Numbered from the stretch's first letter, positions 16,265 through 25,340 are shown. The stretch is DNA of 64,000 bases from SG8-41 sp963699525 (GCA_963699525.1 CAVOUI010000018.1:62001-126000); one strand, 5' to 3'. Translations and numbers: made by a program. Notes: generated by a model not told the origin, from the sequence alone.

Positions 16265-16338
16265 CGAATGAGCGTAACGCAGGCCTTTCGCAATAACCTC
16301 GTGTTTCGCTTCGCGACGCATTCTATTGGAGAATCCGC

Positions 16339-16656
16339 ATGATTTTCGACCTGCGCATTTACACGCTGCATAACAGCAAGTTCGCCGCCTGGCTGAAGCT
16401 GTATGAAGAGCACGGGCATCCACCCCAGGTGAAGCATTGCGGGGAGCCGGTGCTGTACGCCACAACCGAGGTGGGGACACTCAATCAGGTGGTCCACGTC
16501 TGGAAGTATGCGAGCCAGGCCGACCGTGAGAAAAAGCGAGACGCGTTGATGGCCGATCCGGCGTTCCAGTCGTATCTCCAGAAAAGCCGCGAGCTGGGCG
16601 CGCACCAGCATCAGGAATGCCGCATCCTCAAGTCGACCTCTTTCTCCCCGCTGTAG
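16339..16656 (+). CDS. NIPSNAP-family protein
   Basis: This 105-residue protein begins MIFDLRIYTLHNSKFAAWLKLYEEHG, the typical NIPSNAP strand-helix start, and has VVHVWKYASQADREKKRDALMADPAFQSYL in its middle. It is a dimeric ferredoxin-like alpha/beta barrel related to ABM domains. Bacterial members often accompany degradative genes; none of that fixes a reaction. An ABM-domain protein is encoded 6 kb downstream. Confidence 0.8.
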   Translation: MIFDLRIYTLHNSKFAAWLKLYEEHGHPPQVKHCGEPVLYATTEVGTLNQVVHVWKYASQADREKKRDALMADPAFQSYLQKSRELGAHQHQECRILKSTSFSPL

Positions 16657-16665
16657 AAAGTCCCG

Positions 16666-17517
16666 ATGACCGCGGCGATTCCCCGCGCCTGCGTCATGGG
16701 CCATCCCGTGGCGCATTCGCGCTCGCCGATGATCCACGGCTACTGGCTGAAGTCCCTGGGCATCCAGGGCGCCTACGACTTGAAGGACTTGAGCCCGGAG
16801 GCCTTCCCGGGGTTCGTGACCGGCTTCCCGGCGAACGGGTATGTCGGCGGCAACGTTACCGTCCCCCATAAGGAGGCCGCGTACCGGATCGTCGACAGCC
16901 GCGATGAGGCCGCCGACGCCGTCGGCGCAGTGAATACCCTCTGGCTGGAGAACGGCCGTTTGCTGGGCGGCAATTCGGACACGCCCGGATTCATCGCCAA
17001 CCTCGACGACCGAGCGCCGGGCTGGGACGTGCCGGGTTGCCGCGCGGTGGTGCTGGGCGCCGGCGGCGCGGCACGTTCAGCTGTATACGCGTTCGTCACG
17101 CGTGGTGCGCAAGTCCATGTGGTCAACCGCACGATTGCGCGGGCCGAGGAAGTTGCGCTGCGCTTCGGTCCGCGGGTCCGGGCGAACGGCATCGACGAGC
17201 TGCCAGGGCTCCTCGCGACGGCTGATGTGCTGGTGAATTGCACCTCCCTTGGCATGGTGGGCAAGCCTGCGCTGGAAATCGACCTCGGGCCGCTCAAATC
17301 GAGCGCCGTCGTCTACGACATCGTTTACGTCCCGCTCGAAACGCCTCTGCTCGCCGCCGCCCGGTTGAGAGGCCATCGCACCGTCGACGGCCTCGGCATG
17401 CTGTTGCAGCAGGCCGGCTTCGGGTTCCGGAAATGGTTCGGCGGCGCACCGCGCGTTACGGCCGAGCTGCGGGCAATCGTGGAGGCGGATATCGTCGCCA
17501 AGACACCCAGAAATTGA
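16666..17517 (+). CDS. aroE: Shikimate dehydrogenase
   Basis: The 283-residue protein has the substrate motif HSRSPMIHG at residues 17-25, the catalytic Lys69 in NVTVPHKE, and the NADP motif VVLGAGGAARSA near 127-138. The C-terminal GLGMLLQQAGFGFRKWFG supplies the conserved Gln. AroE reduces 3-dehydroshikimate. Placed between NIPSNAP and a Liv importer in a protocatechuate region, it may be a catabolic paralogue working on quinate or shikimate, which also enter at protocatechuate. It starts nine bases after the NIPSNAP stop. Confidence 0.85.
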   Translation: MTAAIPRACVMGHPVAHSRSPMIHGYWLKSLGIQGAYDLKDLSPEAFPGFVTGFPANGYVGGNVTVPHKEAAYRIVDSRDEAADAVGAVNTLWLENGRLLGGNSDTPGFIANLDDRAPGWDVPGCRAVVLGAGGAARSAVYAFVTRGAQVHVVNRTIARAEEVALRFGPRVRANGIDELPGLLATADVLVNCTSLGMVGKPALEIDLGPLKSSAVVYDIVYVPLETPLLAAARLRGHRTVDGLGMLLQQAGFGFRKWFGGAPRVTAELRAIVEADIVAKTPRN

Positions 17518-17552
17518 CTCGCGGCTGCCGCGCTGCGGCCGGCGCGGATTCT

Positions 17553-17563
17553 GTTAGTATTTT
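17553..17563 (+). promoter_or_regulatory. Candidate -10 region (GTTAGTATTTT)
   Basis: TAGTAT at 17555-17560 lies 40 bases before the Liv receptor start, in an 82-base gap after aroE. No clear -35 box. Confidence 0.3.
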
Positions 17564-17599
17564 CTCCTTTTCGACACGAGCTCCAAGCAGGAGGATGCG

Positions 17600-18739
17600 A
17601 TGAATACCTGGATCAAGCCGGCCCTTGCCGCCGCCCTTGCAGTCGGCGCGGCCAATACCGTAGCTCAGCAGACGGTCAACCTGCCGATTGTCATCGAGCT
17701 GTCGGGCGCCGGCGCGGTCTCCGGCACCAACTTCCGCGACGGCGCGGTGCTCGCCATCGACGAGATCAACGCGAGGGGCGGTATCCTCGGGCGCAAAATC
17801 GTCGCGCCGCAGACGGATACGCAAAGCAACCCGGGCGTCTCGCGCGCCCAGGTACAAAAGGCGCTCGACGGCAATCCCTACACCATCCTGGGTCCGATCT
17901 TTTCCGGTTCGGTAAAGGCAAACATGGTTCTCGCCCAGCAAGCCGAGGTGCCGCAGTTCGTCGGGGCCGAGGCCGCCGACATTACCCAGGCGGGCAACCC
18001 GTACGTCTTCCGCACGTCCTTCGGACAGCAGGCGAGCATGCCCAAGATCGCCAACTATATCCGCGACGGCCTGAAAGCGAAGACGGTCGCGGTGCTGTGG
18101 GTGAATAACGATTTCGGCAAGGGCGGGCGCGACACGTTCGTCAAGGAGATGACCGCGCGCGGCATCAAGGTCGTGGCCGACATCTCCACCGAATCGGGAC
18201 AGGTCGACTTTGCGGCCGACGTGGTGAAGTTAAAGGGCGCAAACGCCAACGCAATCTTCGCCTACACCAATGAGGAAGAAAGCGCGCGCTTTTTGCGCGA
18301 GGCGCGTAAACAGGGTATCAGCATCCCGCTGATCGGAGAGACCACGCTGCTCAACCAGAAAGTGATCGAGCTGGCCGGCGATGCCGCGAACGGGGTGCGC
18401 GGCCACGTCGGGCTCTCCGCCGATGCGCCGATCCCCGCGGTGCAGGAGTTCAGGGCCAAGTTTGTGAAGCGCTACAACTACGTGCCCGACCACAACGGCA
18501 TCAAGGGCTACACCGCGGTCTACGCGGTCAAGCACGCCACGGAAAAGATCGGCAAGTTCGACCGCAAGCTGCTCGCGCAAACGATGCACGGCCTGACCAT
18601 CACGCCCCAGCAGGAGCCGGGCATCCTGATGGAGACGACCTGGGACGACAAGGGCGACATCGACCGCATCAGCTTCCTCGCCGAGGTGGTGGACGGCAAG
18701 CAGAAGATCGTCCAGACGCTGCCCAAGCTGGGCAAATAG
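17600..18739 (+). CDS. Branched-chain amino acid-type ABC transporter, periplasmic receptor
   Basis: The product has 379 residues, with a signal peptide ending near VAQQ and the LivJ/LivK-type periplasmic binding fold: LPIVIELSGAGAVSGTNFRDGAVLAIDEINARGGILGRKI. The start follows AGGAGG. It heads a complete five-gene importer (receptor, two permeases, two ATPases). In aromatic degraders such Liv-like systems often import aromatic acids rather than leucine, and the flanking lig genes support that inference. Confidence 0.88.
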   Translation: MNTWIKPALAAALAVGAANTVAQQTVNLPIVIELSGAGAVSGTNFRDGAVLAIDEINARGGILGRKIVAPQTDTQSNPGVSRAQVQKALDGNPYTILGPIFSGSVKANMVLAQQAEVPQFVGAEAADITQAGNPYVFRTSFGQQASMPKIANYIRDGLKAKTVAVLWVNNDFGKGGRDTFVKEMTARGIKVVADISTESGQVDFAADVVKLKGANANAIFAYTNEEESARFLREARKQGISIPLIGETTLLNQKVIELAGDAANGVRGHVGLSADAPIPAVQEFRAKFVKRYNYVPDHNGIKGYTAVYAVKHATEKIGKFDRKLLAQTMHGLTITPQQEPGILMETTWDDKGDIDRISFLAEVVDGKQKIVQTLPKLGK

Positions 18740-18790
18740 CGCTGGCTTCGGCAGGGGCAGCACGCCGAACGCCGGCTTCCCGCGCGCCGC

Positions 18791-19669
18791 ATGGCGGACA
18801 TCCTGCAGCTCCTCGTCGCCGGCCTAGCGACGGGCGGCATCTACGCGCTCGTCGCGATCGGCTTCGTGCTCCTGTGGCAGACCTCGCAGACGATCAACTT
18901 CGCGCAGGGCGAATTCGTCATGGTGCCCGCATTCTTCGTCCTCGCGGCGATGAAGCTCGGAGGACTTTCGTTCCCGGTCGCGATGCTGCTCGGTTTCCTG
19001 GTCACCGTGGTCGTCCTCGGGCTGCTGTTCAAGCGGCTGGTCGTCGACCCGATCATCCGGCAGGGCGTCCTGCCCCTGGTGATCTCGACCATCGCGCTCG
19101 CGATCTTCCTCAAGGAGAGCGTCAAGGAGTTCTACGCCGCCGACGCCCAGCCATTTCCTGCCGCCTGGGCGACGACCAACCTCGCGGTCGGCAGCGCGGT
19201 GGTGTCGGTGCAGAACCTGGTCATCATCGTTGTGGCGGTCGCCGCCGTCGCGGTCCTGCAGTTTTTTCTGGGAGGGACGCGCACCGGCCGCCGCATGCAG
19301 GCTACGGCGCAGAACCCGGCGCTCGCGCGCATTCTCGGCATCCCGGTGGAACGGATGATCCTCTACACCTTTCTTATCAACGCCGGTCTCGTGGCGCTGG
19401 CGTCGTTCCTGGTGAGCCCGATCTATCTCGCCAAGTTTTCCAATGGCGAGACGCTCGGGCTGGTCGCGTTCATCGCCGCGATCGTCGGCGGCTTCAATCA
19501 AGTGCGCGGCGCCATCGCCGGCGGCCTGCTGCTCGGAGTCGTCGATAATTTCGTCGCGGCGTATCTCTCGGCGCAGTACCGCGCGGCGATTCCCCTGTTC
19601 CTGCTGATCGCCGTGATCCTGTTCCGGCCGCAGGGCCTGCTCGGGCGCGCCGAGGAGCGCTCCGTATGA
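18791..19669 (+). CDS. Branched-chain-type ABC transporter permease, LivH family
   Basis: A 292-residue membrane protein with about eight hydrophobic segments. It starts with the LivH hallmark ILQLLVAGLATGGIYALVAIGFVLLWQTSQTINFAQGEF. The C-terminal cytoplasmic loop QNPALARILGIPVERM is the ATPase-contact region. Its last bases overlap the next permease gene by four bases (ATGA), showing tight translational coupling. Confidence 0.88.
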   Translation: MADILQLLVAGLATGGIYALVAIGFVLLWQTSQTINFAQGEFVMVPAFFVLAAMKLGGLSFPVAMLLGFLVTVVVLGLLFKRLVVDPIIRQGVLPLVISTIALAIFLKESVKEFYAADAQPFPAAWATTNLAVGSAVVSVQNLVIIVVAVAAVAVLQFFLGGTRTGRRMQATAQNPALARILGIPVERMILYTFLINAGLVALASFLVSPIYLAKFSNGETLGLVAFIAAIVGGFNQVRGAIAGGLLLGVVDNFVAAYLSAQYRAAIPLFLLIAVILFRPQGLLGRAEERSV

Positions 19670-20652
19670 TGCGGGCGCGCAACACCCGCTTGATCGCTGC
19701 CGTGGCTGCGGCCGCGCTGCTCGTCGCGGCGCCATTCGGCCTGAAGCCCTACGGCGTGTACCTTCTCAGCCTGTGGGCGGTCATGACGATCGCCGCGATC
19801 GGCTTGAATCTCACCCTGGGCTATGCCGGGCAGATCTCGCTCGCGCAAGCCTCCTTCGTCGGCATCGGAGCCTACACCGCGGCGCTGCTCACCACGCAGG
19901 GCTGGCCGCTCGGCGCCGCGTTCCTGGTCGCGATCGCGCTCTGCTTCGTCATCGGCTGGCTGCTCGGGTACCCGGCGCTGCGCGTGCAGCACCACTACCT
20001 CGCTTTCGTCACGCTGGCGTTCGCGACGCTGGTCTTCCTCATCCTGCGCAACGAGGAGTGGCTTACCCGGGGCGTCTACGGTATCTCCGGCATCCCGCGG
20101 CCGACGCTGCTCGGCTGGTCGACACAGGGACCGGTGGACTTCTACTTCTTCTGCCTCGGCATGCTCGCGATCGTCTCCGCGGCGACCGGGTGGCTGATCC
20201 GCTCCCCGTGGGGGCGCGCGTTCACTGCGCTGCGCGAGAACGCGATGCGCGCTTCGTCGCTCGGCGTCGATACGCGGCGCTACACGCTGATGGCGTTTGC
20301 GATCGGCTCGGTCCTCGGCGGCGTTTCGGGCGTGCTCTATGCGCCGCTCGTCCAGTTCATCGAGCCGACCGCGTTCGCGCTCGGCCTGTCCTTCAACCTG
20401 CTGCTGATGGTGATCGTCGGCGGCTCGGGCTACTTTTTCGGGCCATTTATCGGCGCGGCCGTGTCCGTGCTCCTGCCCGAGTGGCTGCGCTTCAGCGAGG
20501 GGCTCTACCTGATCCTCTACGCGGTGTTCGTGATGATCCTCATGGCGTACTTTCCGTCGGGGCTGCTCGGCCTCGCCGAGCGGCTGCGCAGGCCTGCCGC
20601 GACGCGCACGGACGGACCGGCGCTCCCGAACCGGGACGGGGGCGCCTCATGA
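19666..20652 (+). CDS. Branched-chain-type ABC transporter permease, LivM family
   Basis: The 328-residue membrane protein has about nine hydrophobic segments. GLNLTLGYAGQISLAQASFVGIGAYTAALL near residue 45 is the LivM signature, and RENAMRASSLGVDTRRYTLMAF near 190 the coupling loop. The start overlaps the LivH stop and the stop overlaps the first ATPase gene. Confidence 0.88.
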   Translation: MMRARNTRLIAAVAAAALLVAAPFGLKPYGVYLLSLWAVMTIAAIGLNLTLGYAGQISLAQASFVGIGAYTAALLTTQGWPLGAAFLVAIALCFVIGWLLGYPALRVQHHYLAFVTLAFATLVFLILRNEEWLTRGVYGISGIPRPTLLGWSTQGPVDFYFFCLGMLAIVSAATGWLIRSPWGRAFTALRENAMRASSLGVDTRRYTLMAFAIGSVLGGVSGVLYAPLVQFIEPTAFALGLSFNLLLMVIVGGSGYFFGPFIGAAVSVLLPEWLRFSEGLYLILYAVFVMILMAYFPSGLLGLAERLRRPAATRTDGPALPNRDGGAS

Positions 20653-21395
20653 TGCCGCCCGTCCTCGAGGTACGCGGGCTCACGAAGACATTCGGCGGCA
20701 TCAGCGCCGTGAACGGCGTGTCGTTCGACGTGCACGAGGGCGAGATTCTCGGCCTCATCGGGCCCAACGGCTCCGGCAAGTCGACGCTCTTCAACTGCAT
20801 CCTCGGTCAGCTCGCGCCCTCCGCCGGCGAGGTGCGCGTGGACGGGCGCCGGATCACGGGCATGCGGCCGTGCGACCTGAACCGTCTCGGGGTTGGCCGC
20901 ACGTTCCAGCTGCTTCAGGTCTTTCCGCAGCTCTCGGTGCGCGAGAACCTGATACTGGCCGGGCAGGAGCACCGGGGATCGATGTGGTCGCGGCTGGCGG
21001 GGCGGCCCGATGCCGGCCTCACCGGGGCCGCGAACCGGATGATCGAGTTCTTCCGCCTGGCGGCCGTCGCCGACGAGCGTGCCGGCGCGCTGAGCTACGG
21101 ACAGCAGAAGCTCCTCGACGTCGCCATGGCGTTCATGGCCGGGCCGCGCCTCGTGCTGCTCGACGAGCCGGCAGGCGGCGTCAATCCGACCATGCTCGCC
21201 GGCCTGCGCGAGCGTCTGCATGCGATCAACGAGACCGGAGAGGCGACCTTCGTCGTGATCGAGCACAACATGGAGTTCGTGATGTCGCTGTGCACCCGCG
21301 TTCTCGTGCTCGTCGAGGGCCGCATTATCGCGGAGGGCGCGCCGGAGGCGATCCGCGACAATCGCGACGTGATCGAGGCCTACCTTGGGCGTTAG
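20649..21395 (+). CDS. Branched-chain-type ABC transporter ATPase, LivG family
   Basis: The 248-residue ATPase has Walker A GPNGSGKST near residue 38, and LSYGQQKLLDVAMAF as the signature in the LivG form. Walker B is LVLLDEPAGGVNP, followed by the H-loop IEHNM. It starts at one of two adjacent ATG codons (20649, 20652) inside the LivM stop. It energises uptake together with the LivF-type subunit. Confidence 0.88.
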   Translation: MMPPVLEVRGLTKTFGGISAVNGVSFDVHEGEILGLIGPNGSGKSTLFNCILGQLAPSAGEVRVDGRRITGMRPCDLNRLGVGRTFQLLQVFPQLSVRENLILAGQEHRGSMWSRLAGRPDAGLTGAANRMIEFFRLAAVADERAGALSYGQQKLLDVAMAFMAGPRLVLLDEPAGGVNPTMLAGLRERLHAINETGEATFVVIEHNMEFVMSLCTRVLVLVEGRIIAEGAPEAIRDNRDVIEAYLGR

Positions 21396-22131
21396 CGCGA
21401 ACGGCGGGGCGATCCTCGCGCTCGAGAACGTGGTTTCCGGTTACGGCAAGCTGACCGTCCTGAATGGCACGAGCTTCTCGGTCGCACGCGGCGCGATCAC
21501 CACCGTGATCGGCCCGAACGGCGCCGGCAAGTCCACCGTGTTCAAGGCGGTATTTGGCCTGCTGCCGGTCGAAAGCGGCCGCGTCGTGTTCGACGGCCGG
21601 GAGACCACGAACGTCGGGTCACGCAGGTTGCTGGAACTGGGAATCAGCTACGTGCCGCAGGGGCGTAACATTTTTCCGGAACTGAGCGTGCGCCACAACC
21701 TCGAGCTCGGCGCGACGATGGCGGTCGGCGGCGTCGGTCCGCGCATCGACTCGGTGATGGAGCGCTTTCCGGTCCTGCGGCGCAAGGCCGGGGCGCAGGC
21801 GTCGACGCTCTCGGGCGGCGAGCAGAAGCTGCTCGAGATCGCGCGCGGCCTCCTGCTCGATCCGAAACTGATGCTGATCGACGAGCCGTCGATCGGCCTG
21901 TCCCCGCGCCTGGTGAGGGAGATTTTCGACATCCTCGGGGAGCTGCGGGCGAAGGGAGTTTCGATCCTGATGATCGAGCAGAACGCCAGGCGCGCGCTCG
22001 AGATCTCGGACTTCGGCGTCGTCCTCGAAATGGGGCGCACGCGCATGGCGGGCGAGGCGCGCGAGATACTCGCCGATGCGCGAGTCGGGCAGCTCTTTCT
22101 CGGCGGGACGCTCGCCACCGGTGCGATCTGA
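21385..22131 (+). CDS. Branched-chain-type ABC transporter ATPase, LivF family
   Basis: This 248-residue ATPase has Walker A GPNGAGKST, signature LSGGEQKLLEIARGL, Walker B LMLIDEPSIGLSP and H-loop MIEQN, as usual for LivF. The likely start is TTG at 21385, overlapping the LivG end by 11 bases. The importer operon ends here; a hairpin follows at 22158-22173. Confidence 0.87.
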   Translation: MGVSANGGAILALENVVSGYGKLTVLNGTSFSVARGAITTVIGPNGAGKSTVFKAVFGLLPVESGRVVFDGRETTNVGSRRLLELGISYVPQGRNIFPELSVRHNLELGATMAVGGVGPRIDSVMERFPVLRRKAGAQASTLSGGEQKLLEIARGLLLDPKLMLIDEPSIGLSPRLVREIFDILGELRAKGVSILMIEQNARRALEISDFGVVLEMGRTRMAGEAREILADARVGQLFLGGTLATGAI

Positions 22132-22157
22132 CTGGCGTGCGGACGCCTCACACGGGT

Positions 22158-22173
22158 TCCCGCCTTCGCGGGA
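22158..22173. repeat. CUUC-loop hairpin after the Liv operon
   Basis: TCCCGC/GCGGGA form a six-bp stem around CTTC. Hairpins of the form CCCGCCTTCGCGGG are widespread intergenic repeats in proteobacteria, from memory. No T-tract follows, so termination is uncertain. Confidence 0.5.
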
Positions 22174-22197
22174 GCGACGAGAAAATTTCGGGAGCCT

Positions 22198-22206
22198 GTT
22201 AGAATA
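22198..22206 (+). promoter_or_regulatory. Candidate -10 region (GTTAGAATA)
   Basis: Identical nine bases to those at 1187-1195. TAGAAT would serve the ABM-ligABC genes; a tandem decamer repeat follows at once. No clear -35 box. Confidence 0.35.
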
Positions 22207-22226
22207 GATCGTTACCGATCGTTACC
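22207..22226 (+). repeat. Tandem direct repeat of GATCGTTACC
   Basis: Two perfect adjacent copies of a ten-base unit sit between the candidate -10 box and the ABM gene. A regulator binding one DNA turn apart, or a simple duplication, would both explain it. Confidence 0.6.
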
Positions 22227-22256
22227 CCCGAACCGAACCCCTGAGAGGAGCTGATC

Positions 22257-23064
22257 ATGGAACGCTTTTGGATGCTATTGAGCGGCTTCGCGATGCTGAG
22301 CCTCATTTCGCATCCGGCCTCGGCGCAGGTGAAACTGCGCGACGGCACGGTGCTGCCCGAGAAACCTTTTTTCATCGTCACCTACATCGAGGTTGCGCCG
22401 GCCGAAGTCCAGAAGGCCGCCGACCTGCTCCGGAAACATAGCGCGGCATCCAAGCGGCAGGCCGGAAATCTTCGCTTCGAGGCGCTGCAGGGAACCGGCC
22501 GCAAGAACCACTTCATGCTGCTCGAAAGTTGGGAGGACCAGGCGGCGCGGAACGAGCATGCCCGGAGCGCGCGCACGATCACTTTTCGCAGGGAACTGCA
22601 ACCGCTGCTCTACAGCCCGTATGACGAGCGGCCTCACGCTCGGTCTCGTGGCCGCCGATCCCTCGAAGATCGCCAAGGGCGGGGGCGGCACCGTCTACGT
22701 CGCGACCCACGTCGACATCATTCCGACGGAGCAGTTTCCGCCGTGCAAGCGCCAGGTCAACGAGAGCGGGCCCTGCGGCAACGCGCTGGTCGAGAAGCTG
22801 GTCGCCGACAGCCGCAAGCACGCGGGGAACATGCGGTTCGACGCGCTCACCCAGGCGAATCGTCCGAACCACATGACCATCGTCGAGATGTGGCGCAGCG
22901 CGAAGGACCATGACGCGCATATCGTGCATACCGACACCAAGCACTTCCGCGACGGCCTGTCGGGCGTTGCGCCGGGCGGTGGCCTGGCGCCCGACCCCTT
23001 GTTCGTGATCAATCCGCTGTCGGGGAGCCTCTACGATGAGCAGCTCTACGCGCTGATCGACTAG
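22257..23064 (+). CDS. Exported protein with two ABM-like (antibiotic biosynthesis monooxygenase) domains, frameshifted as sequenced
   Basis: The start follows GAGAGGAG. A signal peptide ends near ASAQ. The first ABM-like domain reads FIVTYIEVAPAEVQKAADLLRKH...RFEALQGTG...HFMLLESWEDQAA. After PYDER the frame breaks near 22630, where one extra C is present. In the next frame a second domain continues: YVATHVDIIP...MRFDALTQANRPNHMTIVEMWRSAKDH. Removing one base gives about 268 residues. ABM domains are small ferredoxin-like folds, some acting as oxygenases and others as electron- or ligand-binding partners. Position directly before ligA suggests a role in protocatechuate use. Confidence 0.65.
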
Positions 23065-23078
23065 GGCCCGAAACGACG

Positions 23079-23478
23079 ATGTCGCTCCCGAAGGAATATG
23101 ACGATCTGCCGGGCACGGTCGTGTTCGACTTCGATCGGGCGCGCCAGGGCTACCACCTCAACATGTTCTGCATGTCCCTGATGAAGCCGGAGAACCGCGC
23201 CGCCTTCAAGGCGAACGAGCGCGCTTATCTCGACCGATGGCCGATGACGGAAGCGCAGAAGCAGATCGATCCTCAAGCGCGACTGGAACGGCATGCTCGC
23301 CGTCGGAGGAAACATCTACTTCACCTCCAAGATCGCGGCGACCGACGGACTGTCCTTCCAGCAGATCGCGGCCATCATGACCGGCTCGACGCAGGAGGAG
23401 TACGCCCAGATGATGCTGAAGGGCGGCCGCCCGGTGCAGGGCAACCGCAGCAAGTCGGAATGGAAGAACCGTGGCTAG
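23079..23478 (+). CDS. ligA: Protocatechuate 4,5-dioxygenase alpha subunit, frameshifted as sequenced
   Basis: The first frame gives LPGTVVFDFDRARQGYHLNMFCMSLMKPENRAAFKANERAYLDRWPMTEAQKQ, matching the LigA helices. Near 23265-23272 one extra base shifts the frame. The continuation, ILKRDWNGMLAVGGNIYFTSKIAATDGLSFQQIAAIMTGSTQEEY, completes the domain. Corrected length is 132 residues. LigA caps the LigB active site in the alpha2beta2 extradiol dioxygenase. The stop overlaps the GTG start of ligB. The unbroken state of ligB and ligC argues that the shift is a sequencing error. Confidence 0.82.
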
Positions 23479-24316
23479 GATCGTTGCAGGCGTAGCGGCA
23501 TCGCACATCCCCGCGGTGGGCGCGGCGTGGGACAACGGCAAGGCCGGCGAGCCCTACTGGCGGCCGGTCTTCGAGGGCTTCGAGCGCTCCAAGGAATGGA
23601 TCGCGAAAGTGAAGCCGGATGTCTGCATCGTCGTCTACAACGACCATGCCTCGGCGTTCTCGCTCGAGATCATTCCGACCTTCGCCATCGGCTGCGCGGC
23701 GGAGTTCCCGATTGCCGACGAAGGCTGGGGGCCGCGGCCGGTGCCTCCGGTGAAGGGCCATCCCGAGCTCGCCACGCACATCGTGCAGTCGGTGGTGCTG
23801 GACGAGTTCGACCTCACCGTCGTCAACAAGATGGAAGTGGACCACGGGCTGACCGTGCCGCTCACCCTGATGTTCGGGCAGCCCAAGGAGTGGCCGTGCC
23901 CGGTCATTCCAATCTCCGTCAACGTGGTGGTGTATCCGGTGCCGACCGGGCACCGCTGCTACATGCTGGGACGAGCCATACGCAAGGCGGTCGAGTCATT
24001 CGACAAGGACTTGAGGATCGTGATCTTCGGCACCGGCGGCATGTCGCATCAGTTGCAGGGTCCGCGCGCGGGCCTCATCAACCGCGAGTTCGACACACGC
24101 TTCCTCGACAACCTGACCCGCGATCCCCAGGCGCTCGCGAAGATCTCGCACTTCGAATACTTGCGCGATACCGGCTCCGAAGGCATCGAAATGGTGATGT
24201 GGCTCATCATGCGCGGCGCGCTGGACGACGAGGTCAGGGAGGTCCGCCGCTTCTACCACGTGCCGGCGTCGAATACGGCGCTCGGCCACATCATTCTCGA
24301 AAACACACGACGCTAG
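23471..24316 (+). CDS. ligB: Protocatechuate 4,5-dioxygenase beta subunit
   Basis: The 281-residue catalytic subunit of the extradiol enzyme opens the protocatechuate ring to 4-carboxy-2-hydroxymuconate-6-semialdehyde. The Fe(II) ligands expected by family are His12 (ASHIPAVG), His59 (YNDHASAF) and a Glu in the TGSEGIEMVMW segment. KMEVDHGLTVPLTLMFG near residue 118 supplies the catalytic-base His region. GTG at 23471 overlaps the ligA stop by eight bases, implying translational coupling. ligC follows 13 bases downstream. Confidence 0.92.
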   Translation: MARIVAGVAASHIPAVGAAWDNGKAGEPYWRPVFEGFERSKEWIAKVKPDVCIVVYNDHASAFSLEIIPTFAIGCAAEFPIADEGWGPRPVPPVKGHPELATHIVQSVVLDEFDLTVVNKMEVDHGLTVPLTLMFGQPKEWPCPVIPISVNVVVYPVPTGHRCYMLGRAIRKAVESFDKDLRIVIFGTGGMSHQLQGPRAGLINREFDTRFLDNLTRDPQALAKISHFEYLRDTGSEGIEMVMWLIMRGALDDEVREVRRFYHVPASNTALGHIILENTRR

Positions 24317-24329
24317 AAGGGAAACAGCA

Positions 24330-25286
24330 ATGAAGATCTGCGTGGCCGGGCAGGGCGCCTTCGGCCAGAAGCATCTGGACGCCTTGAAGCGGATATCGGG
24401 AGTCGAGGTCACCTCGCTCATCGGCGGCAATCCCGCCGGCACCGAGCAGGTCGCGAAGAAATACGGCATCGCCCATTGGGGGAGCGATCTCGCCGAGGGC
24501 ATCAAGCGCGCCGACGCGGTGATCCTCGCCACGCCGACCAAGATGCACTGCAAGCAGGGCGAGCAGGTGATGCGCGCGGGCAAGCACGTGCTGGTCGAGA
24601 TCCCGGTGACCGACAGCGTCGAGGACGCCGAGAACCTGGTGAAGATCGCGAAGCAGACCGGCGTCACCGCCATGGGCGGCCACGTGCGGCGCTTCAACCC
24701 GAGCCACCAGTGGATACACAAGCGGATCCAGAAGGGTGAGTTGAAGATCCAGCAGATGGACGTGCAGACCTACTTCTTCCGGCGCAAGAACATGAACGCC
24801 GCCGGCAATCCGCGCAGCTGGACGGATCACCTGCTCTGGCACCACGCGGCCCACACTGTCGACCTCTTTGCCTATCAGTGCGGCGAGGCCATTTCCGACT
24901 GTTACGCGGTGCAGGGGCCGATCCATCCGCAGCTCAACATCGCGATGGACATGGGCATCATCGCCCGGGTGCCGTCGGGGGCGATGCTGACGCTGTCGCT
25001 CTCGTTCAACAACGACGGTCCGCTCGGCTCGTTCTTCCGCTACATCTGCGACAACGGCACCTACAAGGCCTTCTACGACGATCTCTCCGACGGGAAGGAC
25101 AACAAGATCGACGTGTCGAAGGTGGATGTGTCGATGGACGGCATCGAGCTGGAAGACCGCGAGTTCATCGCCGCAATTCAGTCGAAGCGGGAGCCGAACG
25201 GCAGCCTCGCCCAGCTGCTTCCGTGCATGCGCACGCTCGGCCGGCTCGAGAAGATGATCGACCCGGACCGCAAGGCCCACGCCTGA
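24330..25286 (+). CDS. ligC: 4-carboxy-2-hydroxymuconate-6-semialdehyde dehydrogenase
   Basis: This 318-residue Gfo/Idh/MocA-type NAD(P) oxidoreductase begins MKICVAGQGAFGQKHLDAL, the Rossmann motif. LVEIPVTDSVEDAENL and GGHVRRFNPSHQWIHKRI follow, as in LigC enzymes. The product is 2-pyrone-4,6-dicarboxylate, which a LigI hydrolase (not in this window) would open before the LigJ-like enzyme acts. The ligABC order is the usual one. Confidence 0.9.
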   Translation: MKICVAGQGAFGQKHLDALKRISGVEVTSLIGGNPAGTEQVAKKYGIAHWGSDLAEGIKRADAVILATPTKMHCKQGEQVMRAGKHVLVEIPVTDSVEDAENLVKIAKQTGVTAMGGHVRRFNPSHQWIHKRIQKGELKIQQMDVQTYFFRRKNMNAAGNPRSWTDHLLWHHAAHTVDLFAYQCGEAISDCYAVQGPIHPQLNIAMDMGIIARVPSGAMLTLSLSFNNDGPLGSFFRYICDNGTYKAFYDDLSDGKDNKIDVSKVDVSMDGIELEDREFIAAIQSKREPNGSLAQLLPCMRTLGRLEKMIDPDRKAHA

Positions 25287-25340
25287 AGACTGGGCATCTC
25301 AGTGTGGCCGCAATATGGGGGACGAGGCAAGACAGTCAGA

